From Pseudomonas sp. 14P_8.1_Bac3 (GTDB lineage Bacteria > Pseudomonadota > Gammaproteobacteria > Pseudomonadales > Pseudomonadaceae): a stretch of DNA of 64,000 nucleotides. Below the pieces are notes generated by a model. It saw only the letters and a program-made list of their open reading frames with translations. It was not told the origin of the DNA and made no database searches. The stretch covers positions 1 through 64,000 of the forward strand of contig NZ_JANLOD010000014.1 in assembly GCF_025466085.1 (NCBI RefSeq), written 5' to 3'. The number at the start of each line of letters is the position of its first letter. Positions within the stretch are counted from its first letter, which is position 1. Positions 40,386 through 49,328 of this stretch are shown here, in pieces. The position numbers and the translations under genes were made by a program.

Positions 40386-41578
40386 CCGCCTACCTCAACG
40401 CCCTCGGGCTGATCTGCGCCCTGGGCCGCGGCACACGGGAAGTGGCGCGCAACCTGTTTGCCGGCGATTGCTCCGGCATGCGCAGCGAGGCCGGCTGGGT
40501 GCCGGAACGTTCGTTGCCGGTGGCCGCCGTGCGCGGCGACCTGGCGTCGATCCCGGCGGAGCTGGCAACGCAAAGCAGCCGCAACAACCAACTGCTGCTG
40601 GAAGCGGCGCTGCAAATCCGCAGCGACATCGATCAAGCAATCCACACCTACGGGCGCGACCGCATTGGCGTGATCCTCGGCACCAGCACCTCGGGCATCG
40701 ACGAAGCCAGTCGCGGGCTGGCCCATTACATCCGCGAGCAGCAGTTCCCCGCCGATTACGACTACCAGCAACAGGAGCTCGGCGCGCCGGCGAATTTCCT
40801 CGCCGACTGGCTGCAACTGAGCGGCCCGGCCTACGTGATTTCCACCGCTTGCACCTCCAGCGCCCGGGCGCTGATGAGTGCCCAGCGCCTGCTGGACCTG
40901 GGCCTGTGCGACGCGGTGCTGTGCGGTGGCGTCGACAGTTTGTGCAAGCTGACCCTCAACGGGTTCTCGGCGCTGGAAGCGGTTTCCGAGCAACGCTGCA
41001 ACCCGTTCTCGGTGAACCGCAACGGCATCAACATCGGCGAAGCGGCGGTGCTGTTTCTGATGACCAAACATGCCGGTGACAAGCGGTCGATTGCCCTCCT
41101 CGGCAGTGGCGCCAGCTCTGATGCGCACCACATTTCAGCCCCAGAACCGAGCGGCCGCGGCGCCCTGCAAGCGATGCGCAAAGCCTTGAGCCGCGCAAAC
41201 CTGCAAGCCGGACAGATCGGTTACCTGAACCTGCATGGCACCGCTACCCAACACAATGACGCCATGGAAAGCCTGGCGGTGACGACGCTGTTTCCGGCCG
41301 GCGTGCCGTGTTCATCGACCAAACCCATGACCGGCCACACCCTTGGCGCGGCCGGCGCGCTGGAAGCGGCGTTCTGCTGGCTGAGCCTGAGCGCCGACAA
41401 CCACGAACAGTCGTTGCCGCCCCACGTCTGGGATGGCCAGCCAGACCCCGATCTGCCGTCCCTGAAATGGGTGACCGCAACCGATCGCCTGGCGTCCATT
41501 GCACCGCGCTACCTGATGAGCAATTCCTTCGCTTTCGGTGGCAATAACGTCAGCCTGATTATCGGAGACGCCCCATGA
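40382..41578 (+). CDS. apeO: Beta-ketoacyl-ACP synthase of polyene elongation (ApeO)
   Basis: The product is 398 residues, a full thiolase-fold KAS II-like enzyme. The catalytic cysteine is in ISTACTSSARALMS (Cys157), the first histidine in NLHGTATQHND and the second in KPMTGHTLGAAG. It condenses malonyl-ACP with the growing chain and is expected to act as heterodimer with the ApeC-like factor. ATGA overlaps at both ends. Confidence 0.9.
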   Translation: MTAYLNALGLICALGRGTREVARNLFAGDCSGMRSEAGWVPERSLPVAAVRGDLASIPAELATQSSRNNQLLLEAALQIRSDIDQAIHTYGRDRIGVILGTSTSGIDEASRGLAHYIREQQFPADYDYQQQELGAPANFLADWLQLSGPAYVISTACTSSARALMSAQRLLDLGLCDAVLCGGVDSLCKLTLNGFSALEAVSEQRCNPFSVNRNGINIGEAAVLFLMTKHAGDKRSIALLGSGASSDAHHISAPEPSGRGALQAMRKALSRANLQAGQIGYLNLHGTATQHNDAMESLAVTTLFPAGVPCSSTKPMTGHTLGAAGALEAAFCWLSLSADNHEQSLPPHVWDGQPDPDLPSLKWVTATDRLASIAPRYLMSNSFAFGGNNVSLIIGDAP

Positions 41579-42042
41579 TTGACTGGCCGCTCGCCGAACT
41601 GCTGCCGCACGCTGGCGACATGATCCTCATCGATCAGATCATCGCGTTCGACGACGAGCAGATTCACACCCGTCTCACCGTCAAGCCCGACGGCCTGTTC
41701 AGTCGTCCCGACGGCAGCCTGCCGGCGTGGGTCGGCATCGAACTGATGGCCCAGAGCGTGGCCGCTTACGCCGGCTGCCATGCGCGCCAGCGGGGTGATG
41801 CGGTGGAGTTGGGCTTCCTGCTGGGCACGCGTAAATTCGAATGCAACGTCGAACATTTCCCCGCCGGCACCGAGTTGACCATCCACGGGATCCGCTCGCT
41901 GGAAGACGACAACGGCATGGGCGTGTTCGAATGCCACATCAACGCCCCCGGCATTCACGCCACCGCACGGCTGAACGTGTTCCGCCCGCCTCAGGCGACT
42001 CAATATCTTCATGAAAACCCTGCACAAGGAACCTCGCCATGA
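41575..42042 (+). CDS. apeP: 3-hydroxyacyl-ACP dehydratase-like hotdog protein (ApeP)
   Basis: The product is 155 residues, a FabA/FabZ-type hotdog domain (LLPHAGDMILIDQI, PAWVGIELMAQSVAAYAG). ApeP pairs with ApeI in the described system to make the double bonds; here the ApeI partner is fused to the ligase. ATGA overlaps with ApeO and ApeQ genes. Confidence 0.88.
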   Translation: MIDWPLAELLPHAGDMILIDQIIAFDDEQIHTRLTVKPDGLFSRPDGSLPAWVGIELMAQSVAAYAGCHARQRGDAVELGFLLGTRKFECNVEHFPAGTELTIHGIRSLEDDNGMGVFECHINAPGIHATARLNVFRPPQATQYLHENPAQGTSP

Positions 42043-42767
42043 CTGAATCCGTACTGGTCACCGGTTCCAGCCGTGGCATCGGCCGTGCCATCGCCTTGCG
42101 CCTGGCCCTGGCCGGGCACGACATCGTGCTCCATTGCCGCAGCGGTCTGGCCGACGCCGAGGCGGTGAAGGGCGAAATCGAAGCCCTGGGCCGCCACGCA
42201 CGCATCCTGCAATTCGACGTGTCCGACCGCGCCAGCTGCAAAGCCATTCTCGAAGCCGACGTGGAAAACCACGGCGCCTATTACGGCGTGGTGCTCAACG
42301 CGGGCCTGACGCGTGACGGTGCTTTTCCGGCGCTGAGCGAGGATGATTGGGACGTGGTGATGCGCACCAACCTCGACGGTTTCTACAACGTGCTGCACCC
42401 GGTGATGATGCCGATGATCCGTCGGCGCGCGGCCGGGCGCATCGTGTGTATCACCTCGGTATCCGGTTTGATCGGCAATCGAGGGCAGGTCAACTACAGC
42501 GCGTCCAAGGCCGGTTTGATCGGCGCGGCGAAAGCGTTGGCGATCGAACTGGGCAAGCGCAAAATCACCGTCAACTGTGTCGCACCCGGCTTGATCGACA
42601 CAGCCATGCTTGACGAAAACGTGCCGGTGGAAGAACTGATGAAAATGATTCCCGCACAGCGCATGGGCACCCCGGAAGAGGTGGCCGGCGCGGTGAATTT
42701 CCTGATGTCGGCGGAAGCGTCGTACATCACCCGGCAGGTTCTGGCCGTCAACGGAGGCCTGTGCTGA
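42039..42767 (+). CDS. apeQ: 3-ketoacyl-ACP reductase, FabG-type (ApeQ)
   Basis: The product is 242 residues, an SDR enzyme. TGSSRGIGRAIALRLALAG binds NADPH, and NYSASKAGLIGAAKALAIE supplies the Tyr and Lys of the catalytic set, with the Ser in ITSVSG. It reduces each beta-keto group before dehydration. The next ketosynthase begins in a TGATG junction. Confidence 0.93.
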   Translation: MTESVLVTGSSRGIGRAIALRLALAGHDIVLHCRSGLADAEAVKGEIEALGRHARILQFDVSDRASCKAILEADVENHGAYYGVVLNAGLTRDGAFPALSEDDWDVVMRTNLDGFYNVLHPVMMPMIRRRAAGRIVCITSVSGLIGNRGQVNYSASKAGLIGAAKALAIELGKRKITVNCVAPGLIDTAMLDENVPVEELMKMIPAQRMGTPEEVAGAVNFLMSAEASYITRQVLAVNGGLC

Positions 42768-43993
42768 TGAAGCGCGTCGTCGTCACCGGCATGGCCGGCA
42801 TCACCTCGCTGGGCAGCGACTGGGACACCATCGCCGCCAACTTTGCGGCCAACCGCAGCGGCATCCGCCGGATGGACGAGTGGGATCGTTTCACTGAACT
42901 CAACACGCGCCTGGCCGGGCCGATCGATGATTTCAGAGTGCCGAGTCACTGGACCCGCAAGCAACTGCGCAGCATGGGACGCGTTTCGCGCTTGGCCGTC
43001 GGCGCGGCGGAACAGGCACTGGCCGACGCCGGTTTGCTCGGTGACGAATCGATCAAGGACGGGCGCATGGGCGTCGCCTGCGGTTCCTCCACGGGCAGCA
43101 CCGACGAGATCAAGGCGTTCGGCAACATGTTGCTCAATTCCGTGGCCGAGGGCCTGAACGCCAACTCCTACGTGCGCATGATGCCGCACACCACGGCGGC
43201 GAATATCAGCATCTTCTTCGGCCTCACCGGCCGACTGATCCCCACCTCCAGCGCCTGCACCAGCGGCAGCCAGGGCATCGGTTATGCCTACGAGTCGATC
43301 AAGTTCGGCCGTCTGCCGTTGATGCTTGCTGGCGGTGCCGAAGAACTGTGCCCCACCGAAGCCATGGTCTTCGACGCGCTTTACGCCACCAGCCTGAAAA
43401 ATGACGCACCGCAAACGTCCCCGCGCCCCTACGACAGCGGTCGCGATGGCCTGGTGATCGGAGAAGGCGGCGGCATGCTGGTGCTCGAAGAATTGGAGCA
43501 CGCCCTGGCGCGCGGCGCGCACATCCATGCCGAACTCGTCGGTTTCGGCAGCAACGCCGACGGCCAGCACACCACGCGCCCGGAACAGGCAACGATGCGC
43601 CGGGCCATGGAACTGGCCCTGGAAGACGCCGGTTTACAGCCCTCGGACATCGGCTACGTCAATGGCCACGGCACCGCCACCGAACAGGGCGACATCGCCG
43701 AAACCCTGGCGACCAGCAGCCTGTTCGGTGAGCACATGCCGATCAGTTCGCAGAAGAGTTTCCTCGGCCACACCCTCGGCGCATGCGGGGCGCTGGAGTC
43801 GTGGTTCAGCATCGAAATGATGAACCGGGATTTGTATGCGCACACCTTGAACCTCGATGAGGTTGATCCGAACTGCGGCAAGCTCGATTACCTGCGCGGC
43901 GAGTTTCGGCAGATGAAGAATCAGTTTGTGATGAATAACAACTTTGCGTTTGGCGGGGTGAATACGTCGTTGATCTTCAAGCGCTGGGCGTAA
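42767..43993 (+). CDS. apeR: Beta-ketoacyl-ACP synthase (ApeR)
   Basis: The product is 408 residues. The catalytic cysteine is in TSSACTSGSQGIGYA, the histidines in NGHGTATEQGDIAE and FLGHTLGACGALES. It is the second full ketosynthase of the cluster and, from the described system, probably starts chains by extending the aryl-ACP. The ATG at 42767 shares a base with the previous stop; the codons GTG CTG before it are in frame. It is the last gene of the operon; no clear terminator follows. Confidence 0.9.
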   Translation: MKRVVVTGMAGITSLGSDWDTIAANFAANRSGIRRMDEWDRFTELNTRLAGPIDDFRVPSHWTRKQLRSMGRVSRLAVGAAEQALADAGLLGDESIKDGRMGVACGSSTGSTDEIKAFGNMLLNSVAEGLNANSYVRMMPHTTAANISIFFGLTGRLIPTSSACTSGSQGIGYAYESIKFGRLPLMLAGGAEELCPTEAMVFDALYATSLKNDAPQTSPRPYDSGRDGLVIGEGGGMLVLEELEHALARGAHIHAELVGFGSNADGQHTTRPEQATMRRAMELALEDAGLQPSDIGYVNGHGTATEQGDIAETLATSSLFGEHMPISSQKSFLGHTLGACGALESWFSIEMMNRDLYAHTLNLDEVDPNCGKLDYLRGEFRQMKNQFVMNNNFAFGGVNTSLIFKRWA

Positions 43994-44328
43994 CGCCAGA
44001 AACGACAAAGGGCGCTGCGTACTGCGATTTTGATTGCGTAGAATTCGTCTGTTTCAAGTTGTGATACGACATAAACACGCTTTCCCTGACGGTCTCGACT
44101 TTTGATGAGGTCGAGTCTGGAAAGGCTTACTGTCGCAACCATGTCGCATTTTGCCCAGCAGGTCGGACTCGCCCCGTGAAGGTGACTGCGCAGTTCAAGA
44201 TGGTGATCGAGTAAACGATCCGGAGCGGTCGTGCTCAGTGGCACGACCGTTACCAAGTTGGTCCTGTGTTTACGTATCACGACAACTGGCCTGACCGAAT
44301 GGAACGCCAATACGCTTCGCAAAACCAC
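43994..44328 (-). pseudogene. Eroded PemK/MazF-like toxin remnant
   Basis: An open minus-strand frame carries the middle of a PemK-like toxin: RPVVVIRKHRTNLVTVVPLS, STTAPDRLLDHHLELRSH, CWAKCDMVATVSLSRLDLI and GKRVYVVSQLETDEFYAIK. The usual N-terminal 20 to 25 residues are missing: a stop codon lies just upstream of the only start (GTG at 44328), and neighbouring frames do not supply them. At the other end the frame passes the expected stop and reads on into the 3' end of apeR. No antitoxin gene is adjacent. I read it as a decayed toxin gene, less likely a short functional variant. Confidence 0.55.
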
Positions 44329-44500
44329 GAGCTACTAAACCCGATCACTGGGAGCCAGTGACACGAACCAAGTTACCGACGGCCCTAAAAGCGCACAAGC
44401 CGGCGGATTCTGGCGTAGTCGTAGGCGCTGCCGCAAGGTGTTGTAGCCTTCCGGAATGCGTCTTAGGAAACGTCCCACAAGACCTATTGGAAGAATGCAA
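44329..44500. other. Non-coding stretch upstream of the PemK-like remnant
   Basis: I see no gene, repeat or clear promoter here. It may hold the lost 5' end of the toxin gene and an antitoxin remnant, but no frame supports that. Confidence 0.4.
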
Positions 44501-44536
44501 AACCTGTAGGAGCCGGCTTGCTGGCTCCTACAGGTT
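44501..44536 (-). terminator. REP-derived hairpin at the end of lysR
   Basis: AACCTGTAGGAGCC and GGCTCCTACAGGTT form a perfect 14-bp stem with an 8-base loop. On the minus strand it begins 8 bp past the lysR stop and is followed by a short T run (GGTTTTGC). The arms resemble the REP variant at 58635, so a repeat seems to serve as terminator. Confidence 0.7.
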
Positions 44537-44544
44537 TGTGTCGG

Positions 44545-45447
44545 TCATGACTTGAGGGGTTCGACCTTGCGGGTCAGCAGGTCGACGAAGGCCTTGGCCA
44601 TGGGGGACTTTTGATCCTTTCGCTGCACCAGCCACACGGCCGAAACGGCTTCGGGATCGAGTAAAGGCCGATAGACCACACCATCAATGCGCATCCGCTG
44701 ATACGACGCGGGCAACACCGACACGCCCAACCCCGCCGCCACCAATCCGATAATCGTCATGGCCTCGCCCGCCTCTTGCGCGAAGTGCGGGCTGAAGCCG
44801 GCATCCCGCGCGAGGCTGAGCAACTGCGCATACAAACCGCTGCCATAGCTGCGTGGGAAAAATACGAACGGCTCGAGTGCCAGGGCTGACAGAAACAATC
44901 CCTCCTCGCTGTCCTGCACCAGCGGATGCTTGGAACTGAGCACCGCCACCAATGGCTCGCGCATCAGCTCGACCACACTGAGCGAGTCCGGCAACCCCAA
45001 CGGCCGCATGATCCCGACTTCGATCGACTCATCGACCAATGCATCGGCCACTTGGGTACTGCTCATTTCCCGCAGGTTCAAATGCACGGCGGGGAAGCGC
45101 TGACGAAACGAAAAAATCGCCTGGGGAATGGTCGAGTTGAACGGTGCCGATGACGTGAAACCAATCTTCAGTTCCCCCAGTTCCCCCAACTGCGCCCGAC
45201 GCGCCACATCGGCGGCTTTATCGACCTGCGCCAGCACCAATCGCGCCTCTTCCAGAAACAGACGACCGGCCTCGCTCAGCTCGACCCGACGATTGGTACG
45301 TTCGAACAACCGCGCGCCGACCTCCTGCTCCAGCGCCTGAATCTGCTGACTCAACGGCGGTTGCGAGATGCCCAGCACCTGTGCGGCGCGGCCGAAGTGC
45401 AGTTCTTCGGCAACGGCAATGAAGTAGCGCAGGTGTCGCAATTCCAT
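44545..45447 (-). CDS. LysR-family transcriptional regulator
   Basis: The product is 300 residues. The N-terminal winged helix is MELRHLRYFIAVAEELHFGR and SQPPLSQQIQALEQEVGARL, followed by the effector-binding domain (ELKIGFTSSAPFNSTIPQAI). It resembles regulators of BenM/CatM-like subgroup by eye. It is divergent from the MFS gene, the usual layout when a LysR protein controls its neighbour's transporter. ATG at 45447 has GGAG 5 to 9 bp upstream; an extra 7 codons are open before it. The ligand is unknown. Confidence 0.92.
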   Translation of the reverse strand: MELRHLRYFIAVAEELHFGRAAQVLGISQPPLSQQIQALEQEVGARLFERTNRRVELSEAGRLFLEEARLVLAQVDKAADVARRAQLGELGELKIGFTSSAPFNSTIPQAIFSFRQRFPAVHLNLREMSSTQVADALVDESIEVGIMRPLGLPDSLSVVELMREPLVAVLSSKHPLVQDSEEGLFLSALALEPFVFFPRSYGSGLYAQLLSLARDAGFSPHFAQEAGEAMTIIGLVAAGLGVSVLPASYQRMRIDGVVYRPLLDPEAVSAVWLVQRKDQKSPMAKAFVDLLTRKVEPLKS

Positions 45448-45495
45448 GAAAACTCCATTAGGTCGCAAAACCTCTTAAACAGGTCGAACAATATA

Positions 45496-45523
45496 TTGGA
45501 TTGAATCATTAGCCAGCTATATG
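45496..45523 (+). promoter_or_regulatory. Predicted sigma-70 promoter of the MFS gene
   Basis: TTGGAT (45496-45501) and TATATG (45518-45523) are spaced by 16 bp. The -10 covers the in-frame ATG at 45521, so that ATG would not be on the mRNA; this supports the GTG start at 45566. Confidence 0.5.
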
Positions 45524-45565
45524 CTTTTTTCATTGCCTGACCGGCTGCCTGCCCCGAGGTCTGAA

Positions 45566-46843
45566 GTGAAAACTGCTGTCGCCCCACTCGCCCATGAAGT
45601 TCCGCCCGCCGCGCTGGACGATGCCGTCGCCGAGTTCAAGGAAATCTACATCGAAAAAGGCACGCCGATGTTCATGCGCACGGTGCTGGCCCTGTTCTGC
45701 GGCGGCTTCGCCACTTTCGCGCTGCTGTACTGCGTACAACCGATGATGCCGCTGCTGTCCCACGAATATTCGATCAACGCGGCACAAAGCAGCCTGATTC
45801 TGTCGGTCGCTACCGGGATGCTTGCCATCGGCCTGCTGATCACCGGTCCCATCTCCGACCGGGTCGGGCGTAAACCGGTGATGGTCGCGGCGCTGTTCGC
45901 CGCGGCGCTGTGCACCATCGCCAGTTCGATGATGCCAAGCTGGCACGGCGTGCTGGTGATGCGCTCGCTGATCGGCTTGTCGTTGAGCGGCCTGGCGGCG
46001 GTCGCCATGACCTACCTGAGTGAAGAAATCCATCCGCAACACATCGGTCTGGCGATGGGCCTGTACATCGGCGGCAATGCGATTGGCGGGATGAGCGGAC
46101 GCTTGATCACCGGCGTGTTGATCGACTTCGTCAGCTGGCACACGGCGATGCTGGTGATCGGCGGCCTGGCGCTGATCGCGGCGGCGGTGTTCTGGAAAAT
46201 CCTCCCTGAATCGCGCAACTTCCGCGCCCGCTCGCTGCATCCGCGCAGCCTGCTCGACGGCTTCACCCTGCACTTTCGCGACGCCGGTTTGCCGCTATTG
46301 TTCCTCGAAGCGTTCGTGTTGATGGGCGCGTTCGTCACGCTGTTCAACTACATCGGCTATCGCCTGCTCGCCGAGCCGTATCACCTGGACCAGACCTTCG
46401 TCGGCTTGCTGTCGGTGGTGTACCTGTCGGGCATCTACAGCTCGGCGAAAATCGGTGCACTGGCGGACAAGCTCGGTCGCCGCCAAGTGCTCTGGGCCAC
46501 CATCGTGCTGATGCTCGCCGGCCTCGCCCTGACCCTGCTCACGTCGCTGCCGGTGGTGATCATCGGCATGCTGATTTTCACCTTCGGCTTCTTCGGCGCG
46601 CACTCGGTGGCCAGCAGCTGGATCGGCCGCCGCGCCACCAAAGCCAAGGGCCAGGCGTCGTCGCTGTACCTGTTTAGCTATTACGCCGGGTCCAGCGTTG
46701 CCGGGACGGCGGGCGGCGTGTTCTGGCACCTTGGCGGGTGGAACGGGATCGGGTTGTTTATCGGTACGTTGCTGGTGGTGGCATTGCTGATCGCGTTGAA
46801 ACTGGCGAAGTTGCCGCCGTTGCCGGGAACCACGCAACTGTAG
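45566..46843 (+). CDS. MFS transporter, YnfM-like
   Basis: The product is 425 residues from GTG at 45566, with 12 membrane segments after a ~40-residue cytoplasmic N-terminus. It is strikingly like E. coli YnfM in ALFCGGFATFALLYCVQPMM, MTYLSEEIHPQHIGLAMGLY and SSLYLFSYYAGSSVAGT. The signature GPISDRVGRKPVMVA is the MFS loop between helices 2 and 3. The substrate is not known. GAGG lies 8 bp before the GTG. Its TAG stop is contributed by the REPIN that follows. Confidence 0.9.
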   Translation: MKTAVAPLAHEVPPAALDDAVAEFKEIYIEKGTPMFMRTVLALFCGGFATFALLYCVQPMMPLLSHEYSINAAQSSLILSVATGMLAIGLLITGPISDRVGRKPVMVAALFAAALCTIASSMMPSWHGVLVMRSLIGLSLSGLAAVAMTYLSEEIHPQHIGLAMGLYIGGNAIGGMSGRLITGVLIDFVSWHTAMLVIGGLALIAAAVFWKILPESRNFRARSLHPRSLLDGFTLHFRDAGLPLLFLEAFVLMGAFVTLFNYIGYRLLAEPYHLDQTFVGLLSVVYLSGIYSSAKIGALADKLGRRQVLWATIVLMLAGLALTLLTSLPVVIIGMLIFTFGFFGAHSVASSWIGRRATKAKGQASSLYLFSYYAGSSVAGTAGGVFWHLGGWNGIGLFIGTLLVVALLIALKLAKLPPLPGTTQL

Positions 46844-46939
46844 GCGCGAGCTTGCTCGCGAAAAACATTCGGGCAACGCGATCATCCAGACGGCACGCGC
46901 AATCGTTGACGTGTTTCGCGAGCAAGCGCGCTCCTACAG
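46838..46939. repeat. REPIN supplying both flanking stop codons
   Basis: CTGTAGGCGCGAGCTTGCTC at the left and GCGAGCAAGCGCGCTCCTAC, then AG, at the right enclose ~54 bp. The left TGTAG end holds the MFS stop (TAG 46841-46843); the mirrored right end holds the gspM stop on the minus strand (46934-46936). Confidence 0.9.
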
Positions 46940-47383
46940 AGGTGGCGCGGAGGCCCTGAGTACCACCCGCGCCTCAAGCACCGAATCGCGCTTTTCCAGG
47001 GTCAGCGATTGCAGGGTTGCGCCGTCACGCTCGGTGCGGTCCAGCCATTGCAGCAGCGTCTTCGCGTCGCCGCTGAGGGTCAGGCGCAGCAGGTCGTTGT
47101 CGGCGTCCATCCGGTGCAGTTCGAGGCCTGCCGCTGTGGCGCTTTCGCTGAGGCGCAGTGACATGGGCTGATCGCTATCAACCGGAACCGGACTGCGGGG
47201 TTGCGCGTGTTGCAGCTGCGCCGCGAGGATCACCTGCTGCTGATACCGACGCTCGGAGCCCTCCAGACCCTGGCGAGTCGGTTGCCAGACCAGGCTGAAC
47301 GCCGCGACGATCAATAGAAATGCGCCCATGACCAGCAACAGGCGTTGCTCGCGCACGGACAGGCGTTGCCAGGCAGCTTTCAT
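46934..47383 (-). CDS. gspM: Type II secretion protein GspM
   Basis: The product is 149 residues with an N-terminal membrane anchor (LLLVMGAFLLIVAAFSLVW) and a small periplasmic domain, the layout of GspM, which stabilises GspL at the inner-membrane platform. It is the last gene of the operon and overlaps gspL by ATGA. The stop TAG lies in the REPIN end. Confidence 0.87.
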   Translation of the reverse strand: MKAAWQRLSVREQRLLLVMGAFLLIVAAFSLVWQPTRQGLEGSERRYQQQVILAAQLQHAQPRSPVPVDSDQPMSLRLSESATAAGLELHRMDADNDLLRLTLSGDAKTLLQWLDRTERDGATLQSLTLEKRDSVLEARVVLRASAPPL

Positions 47384-48480
47384 AGGTTGTGCTCCACCGT
47401 CAGCGTCGCCTGTACGCGGTTTTGCTCCCGACTCGAACTGTCGAGTCTCACCGGCACACCTTGCTGGCGTCCGCGCTCACGCAGTTGCTCCAGCTCGGCG
47501 AAACTATTGGCGGTCAGCTGGATTCTCCAACCGTCGCCCGCCCGAAATTCAATACGCCGGACCTCGACATGGCTTGCGCCAATGACCTGCTCGATCAGGC
47601 TCACCAAACCGGCGATGCGCGTCGTCTCCGGTTCAGCGGTGCGGCTGTGCAGCGCGTTGAGTTGCGTCGCCAGATCAACGATGCGGGTCTGATCAGGGTA
47701 AAGCGTTTTGAACCGCTGTTCGTTCTGGCTATAAAGCCGACCGGTTTCACTCTCGAGAAACTGCAGCCGCGCCGCGCTGGCGCCCCAGGTCAGCAGCAAC
47801 AGTGTCAGCAGCGCCAGACCCGCGTGGCGCCAGGGCAGATGTTTGCCGCGCGGGGCGAAGGCGCCTTGCAGCAGGTTGATGGCTTGCGAGTGGCGAAGGC
47901 ACTGTTCGACATCGACCGCTTCGTGACGCTCGTCGATCCAGCGGGTATCCGCGGGCAAGACGCGTCTGAGCGCGGTCAGCCCGTCATCCTGCAGCGCTAC
48001 GCGGGCCGGCATTGCGCCGCCGACCAGCCATCGACCGAACCAGCGGACCACCAGCGGTTCAGCCCCAGGCAACATGTCCGCATCGACAACGACCGAACGG
48101 ACCTCAATGCCCACCTCGGCCAACCGCTCCAGCAGGCCGGCGAATCGTTGTCGCTCAATCACCATCACCGGATAACGCCCGTCGCGGTCGCGAGCACCAA
48201 CGCTCAGGTGCAGGTTTTCCAGCGTGTCACCCAGTTGATCTTCCACGGCAAACGCAATGGCTTGCAGGCTGGGTTGGCGCCTTGAAGGCCACGGATCACT
48301 GCGCACCCAACTGCACATTTCCATCGGTAACAACAGATCGATCGTTTGCCCGCTGAGCATTTTCTCAGCCTGGTCCAGCGTTATGAGCTGGCGCTGTCCG
48401 GTCGATGACCACACGCAGCAGGGCCAATCGTTCGACGCGGTGGCCAGGCCGTCGGCGGTGAGGTAAAGCCAGCTGTTCAT
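47380..48480 (-). CDS. gspL: Type II secretion protein GspL
   Basis: The product is 366 residues. A cytoplasmic actin-like half (about residues 1-215) binds the GspE ATPase. A membrane helix (WRHAGLALLTLLLLTWGASA) near residue 225 and a periplasmic ferredoxin-like half follow. It connects the ATPase to the pseudopilus platform. Overlaps with gspK and gspM are ATGA-type. Confidence 0.88.
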   Translation of the reverse strand: MNSWLYLTADGLATASNDWPCCVWSSTGQRQLITLDQAEKMLSGQTIDLLLPMEMCSWVRSDPWPSRRQPSLQAIAFAVEDQLGDTLENLHLSVGARDRDGRYPVMVIERQRFAGLLERLAEVGIEVRSVVVDADMLPGAEPLVVRWFGRWLVGGAMPARVALQDDGLTALRRVLPADTRWIDERHEAVDVEQCLRHSQAINLLQGAFAPRGKHLPWRHAGLALLTLLLLTWGASAARLQFLESETGRLYSQNEQRFKTLYPDQTRIVDLATQLNALHSRTAEPETTRIAGLVSLIEQVIGASHVEVRRIEFRAGDGWRIQLTANSFAELEQLRERGRQQGVPVRLDSSSREQNRVQATLTVEHNL

Positions 48481-49328
48481 CGGGGCATCTCGTGGGCACT
48501 CGCGGGAAGAAGACGTCGTTGCAGGATCTTGAAGTGGTGCGTCTTGGGGTCACGTTCGACGTCAGTGGCCAGACGCAGACGGCTTTGCCCGTCAACCACC
48601 TGCACGGTGATTCGAAACCAGCGACTGCCGATTCCCAGGCCATGGCTGCTCAGGCCTGCACCGGACAACAGCGGGTCTTGGGTAAACGCCTGAACGCTCG
48701 CCCACGAGGTCGTCGAACGCTGGCGGACCAAGGCGTTGGCCGTGGACGTTTCAACGCCATCGAGCGCCCTCAGCACCGTCGCGGAGGCAGTGTTGATATT
48801 CAGGGCGGCATCCGCGGGCAACAAAGCGACCCACGGTTCCAGTTGCCGCAGCACCGGGCCGTCTACGCCCGGCAACAGGCGCAACTGGCTCAACTCCTGT
48901 AATGCGCCGACCTGGCTCAATGACAGCGGCGGCAGATCAAGCCGCTCGAGCAAGCGTTCCCACCGCTTGAGCGTGACCTGATCGATCCGTCCCTGAGTCA
49001 GCAAAGAATTGAGATTGAAGCGCCCGGCAAGGTCTTCGATTTCCACGCTGACCTGCCCGCCCTCGATGTCGAACTCGGGCGTCGCTTGCGCCCACTCTTG
49101 CGTCAAGTCGACGTTTTTTGGCGAAGCCCGCGCGGCGTCCTGCAACTGCAAGATGGCCCAGCTTTCCCCGGCCATCGCGAGCTGGCGCAAGTGCACGTGT
49201 TGCAACGCCTGCCCACTGCTTTGCAGCGACAGTCGGTGGCTGCGCAACAAGCCACTGGTGATCAGCAGAACCAGGCTCAGAACCAGCAACACGCTGATCA
49301 ACGCGATGCCCCGTTGACCCCGGTTCAT
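48477..49328 (-). CDS. gspK: Type II secretion minor pseudopilin GspK
   Basis: The product is 283 residues. The N-terminus (NRGQRGIALISVLLVLSL) is a type IV prepilin-like leader with cleavage after the glycine and then a hydrophobic helix. The large globular part (NTASATVLRALDGV) is the GspK family. GspK caps the pseudopilus tip. I use the ATG at 49328, which overlaps gspJ by ATGA; a 36-residue upward frame extension is out of the leader context. Confidence 0.9.
   Translation of the reverse strand: MNRGQRGIALISVLLVLSLVLLITSGLLRSHRLSLQSSGQALQHVHLRQLAMAGESWAILQLQDAARASPKNVDLTQEWAQATPEFDIEGGQVSVEIEDLAGRFNLNSLLTQGRIDQVTLKRWERLLERLDLPPLSLSQVGALQELSQLRLLPGVDGPVLRQLEPWVALLPADAALNINTASATVLRALDGVETSTANALVRQRSTTSWASVQAFTQDPLLSGAGLSSHGLGIGSRWFRITVQVVDGQSRLRLATDVERDPKTHHFKILQRRLLPASAHEMPR

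Noticed and set aside
25738..43993. Classical flexirubin or carotenoid cluster
   Set aside because: No DarA/DarB-type genes or carotenoid enzymes; the gene set fits gamma-proteobacterial aryl polyene.
44501..44536. Attachment site or CRISPR-like repeat
   Set aside because: A single perfect palindrome of REP type with no repeated spacing and no integrase nearby.
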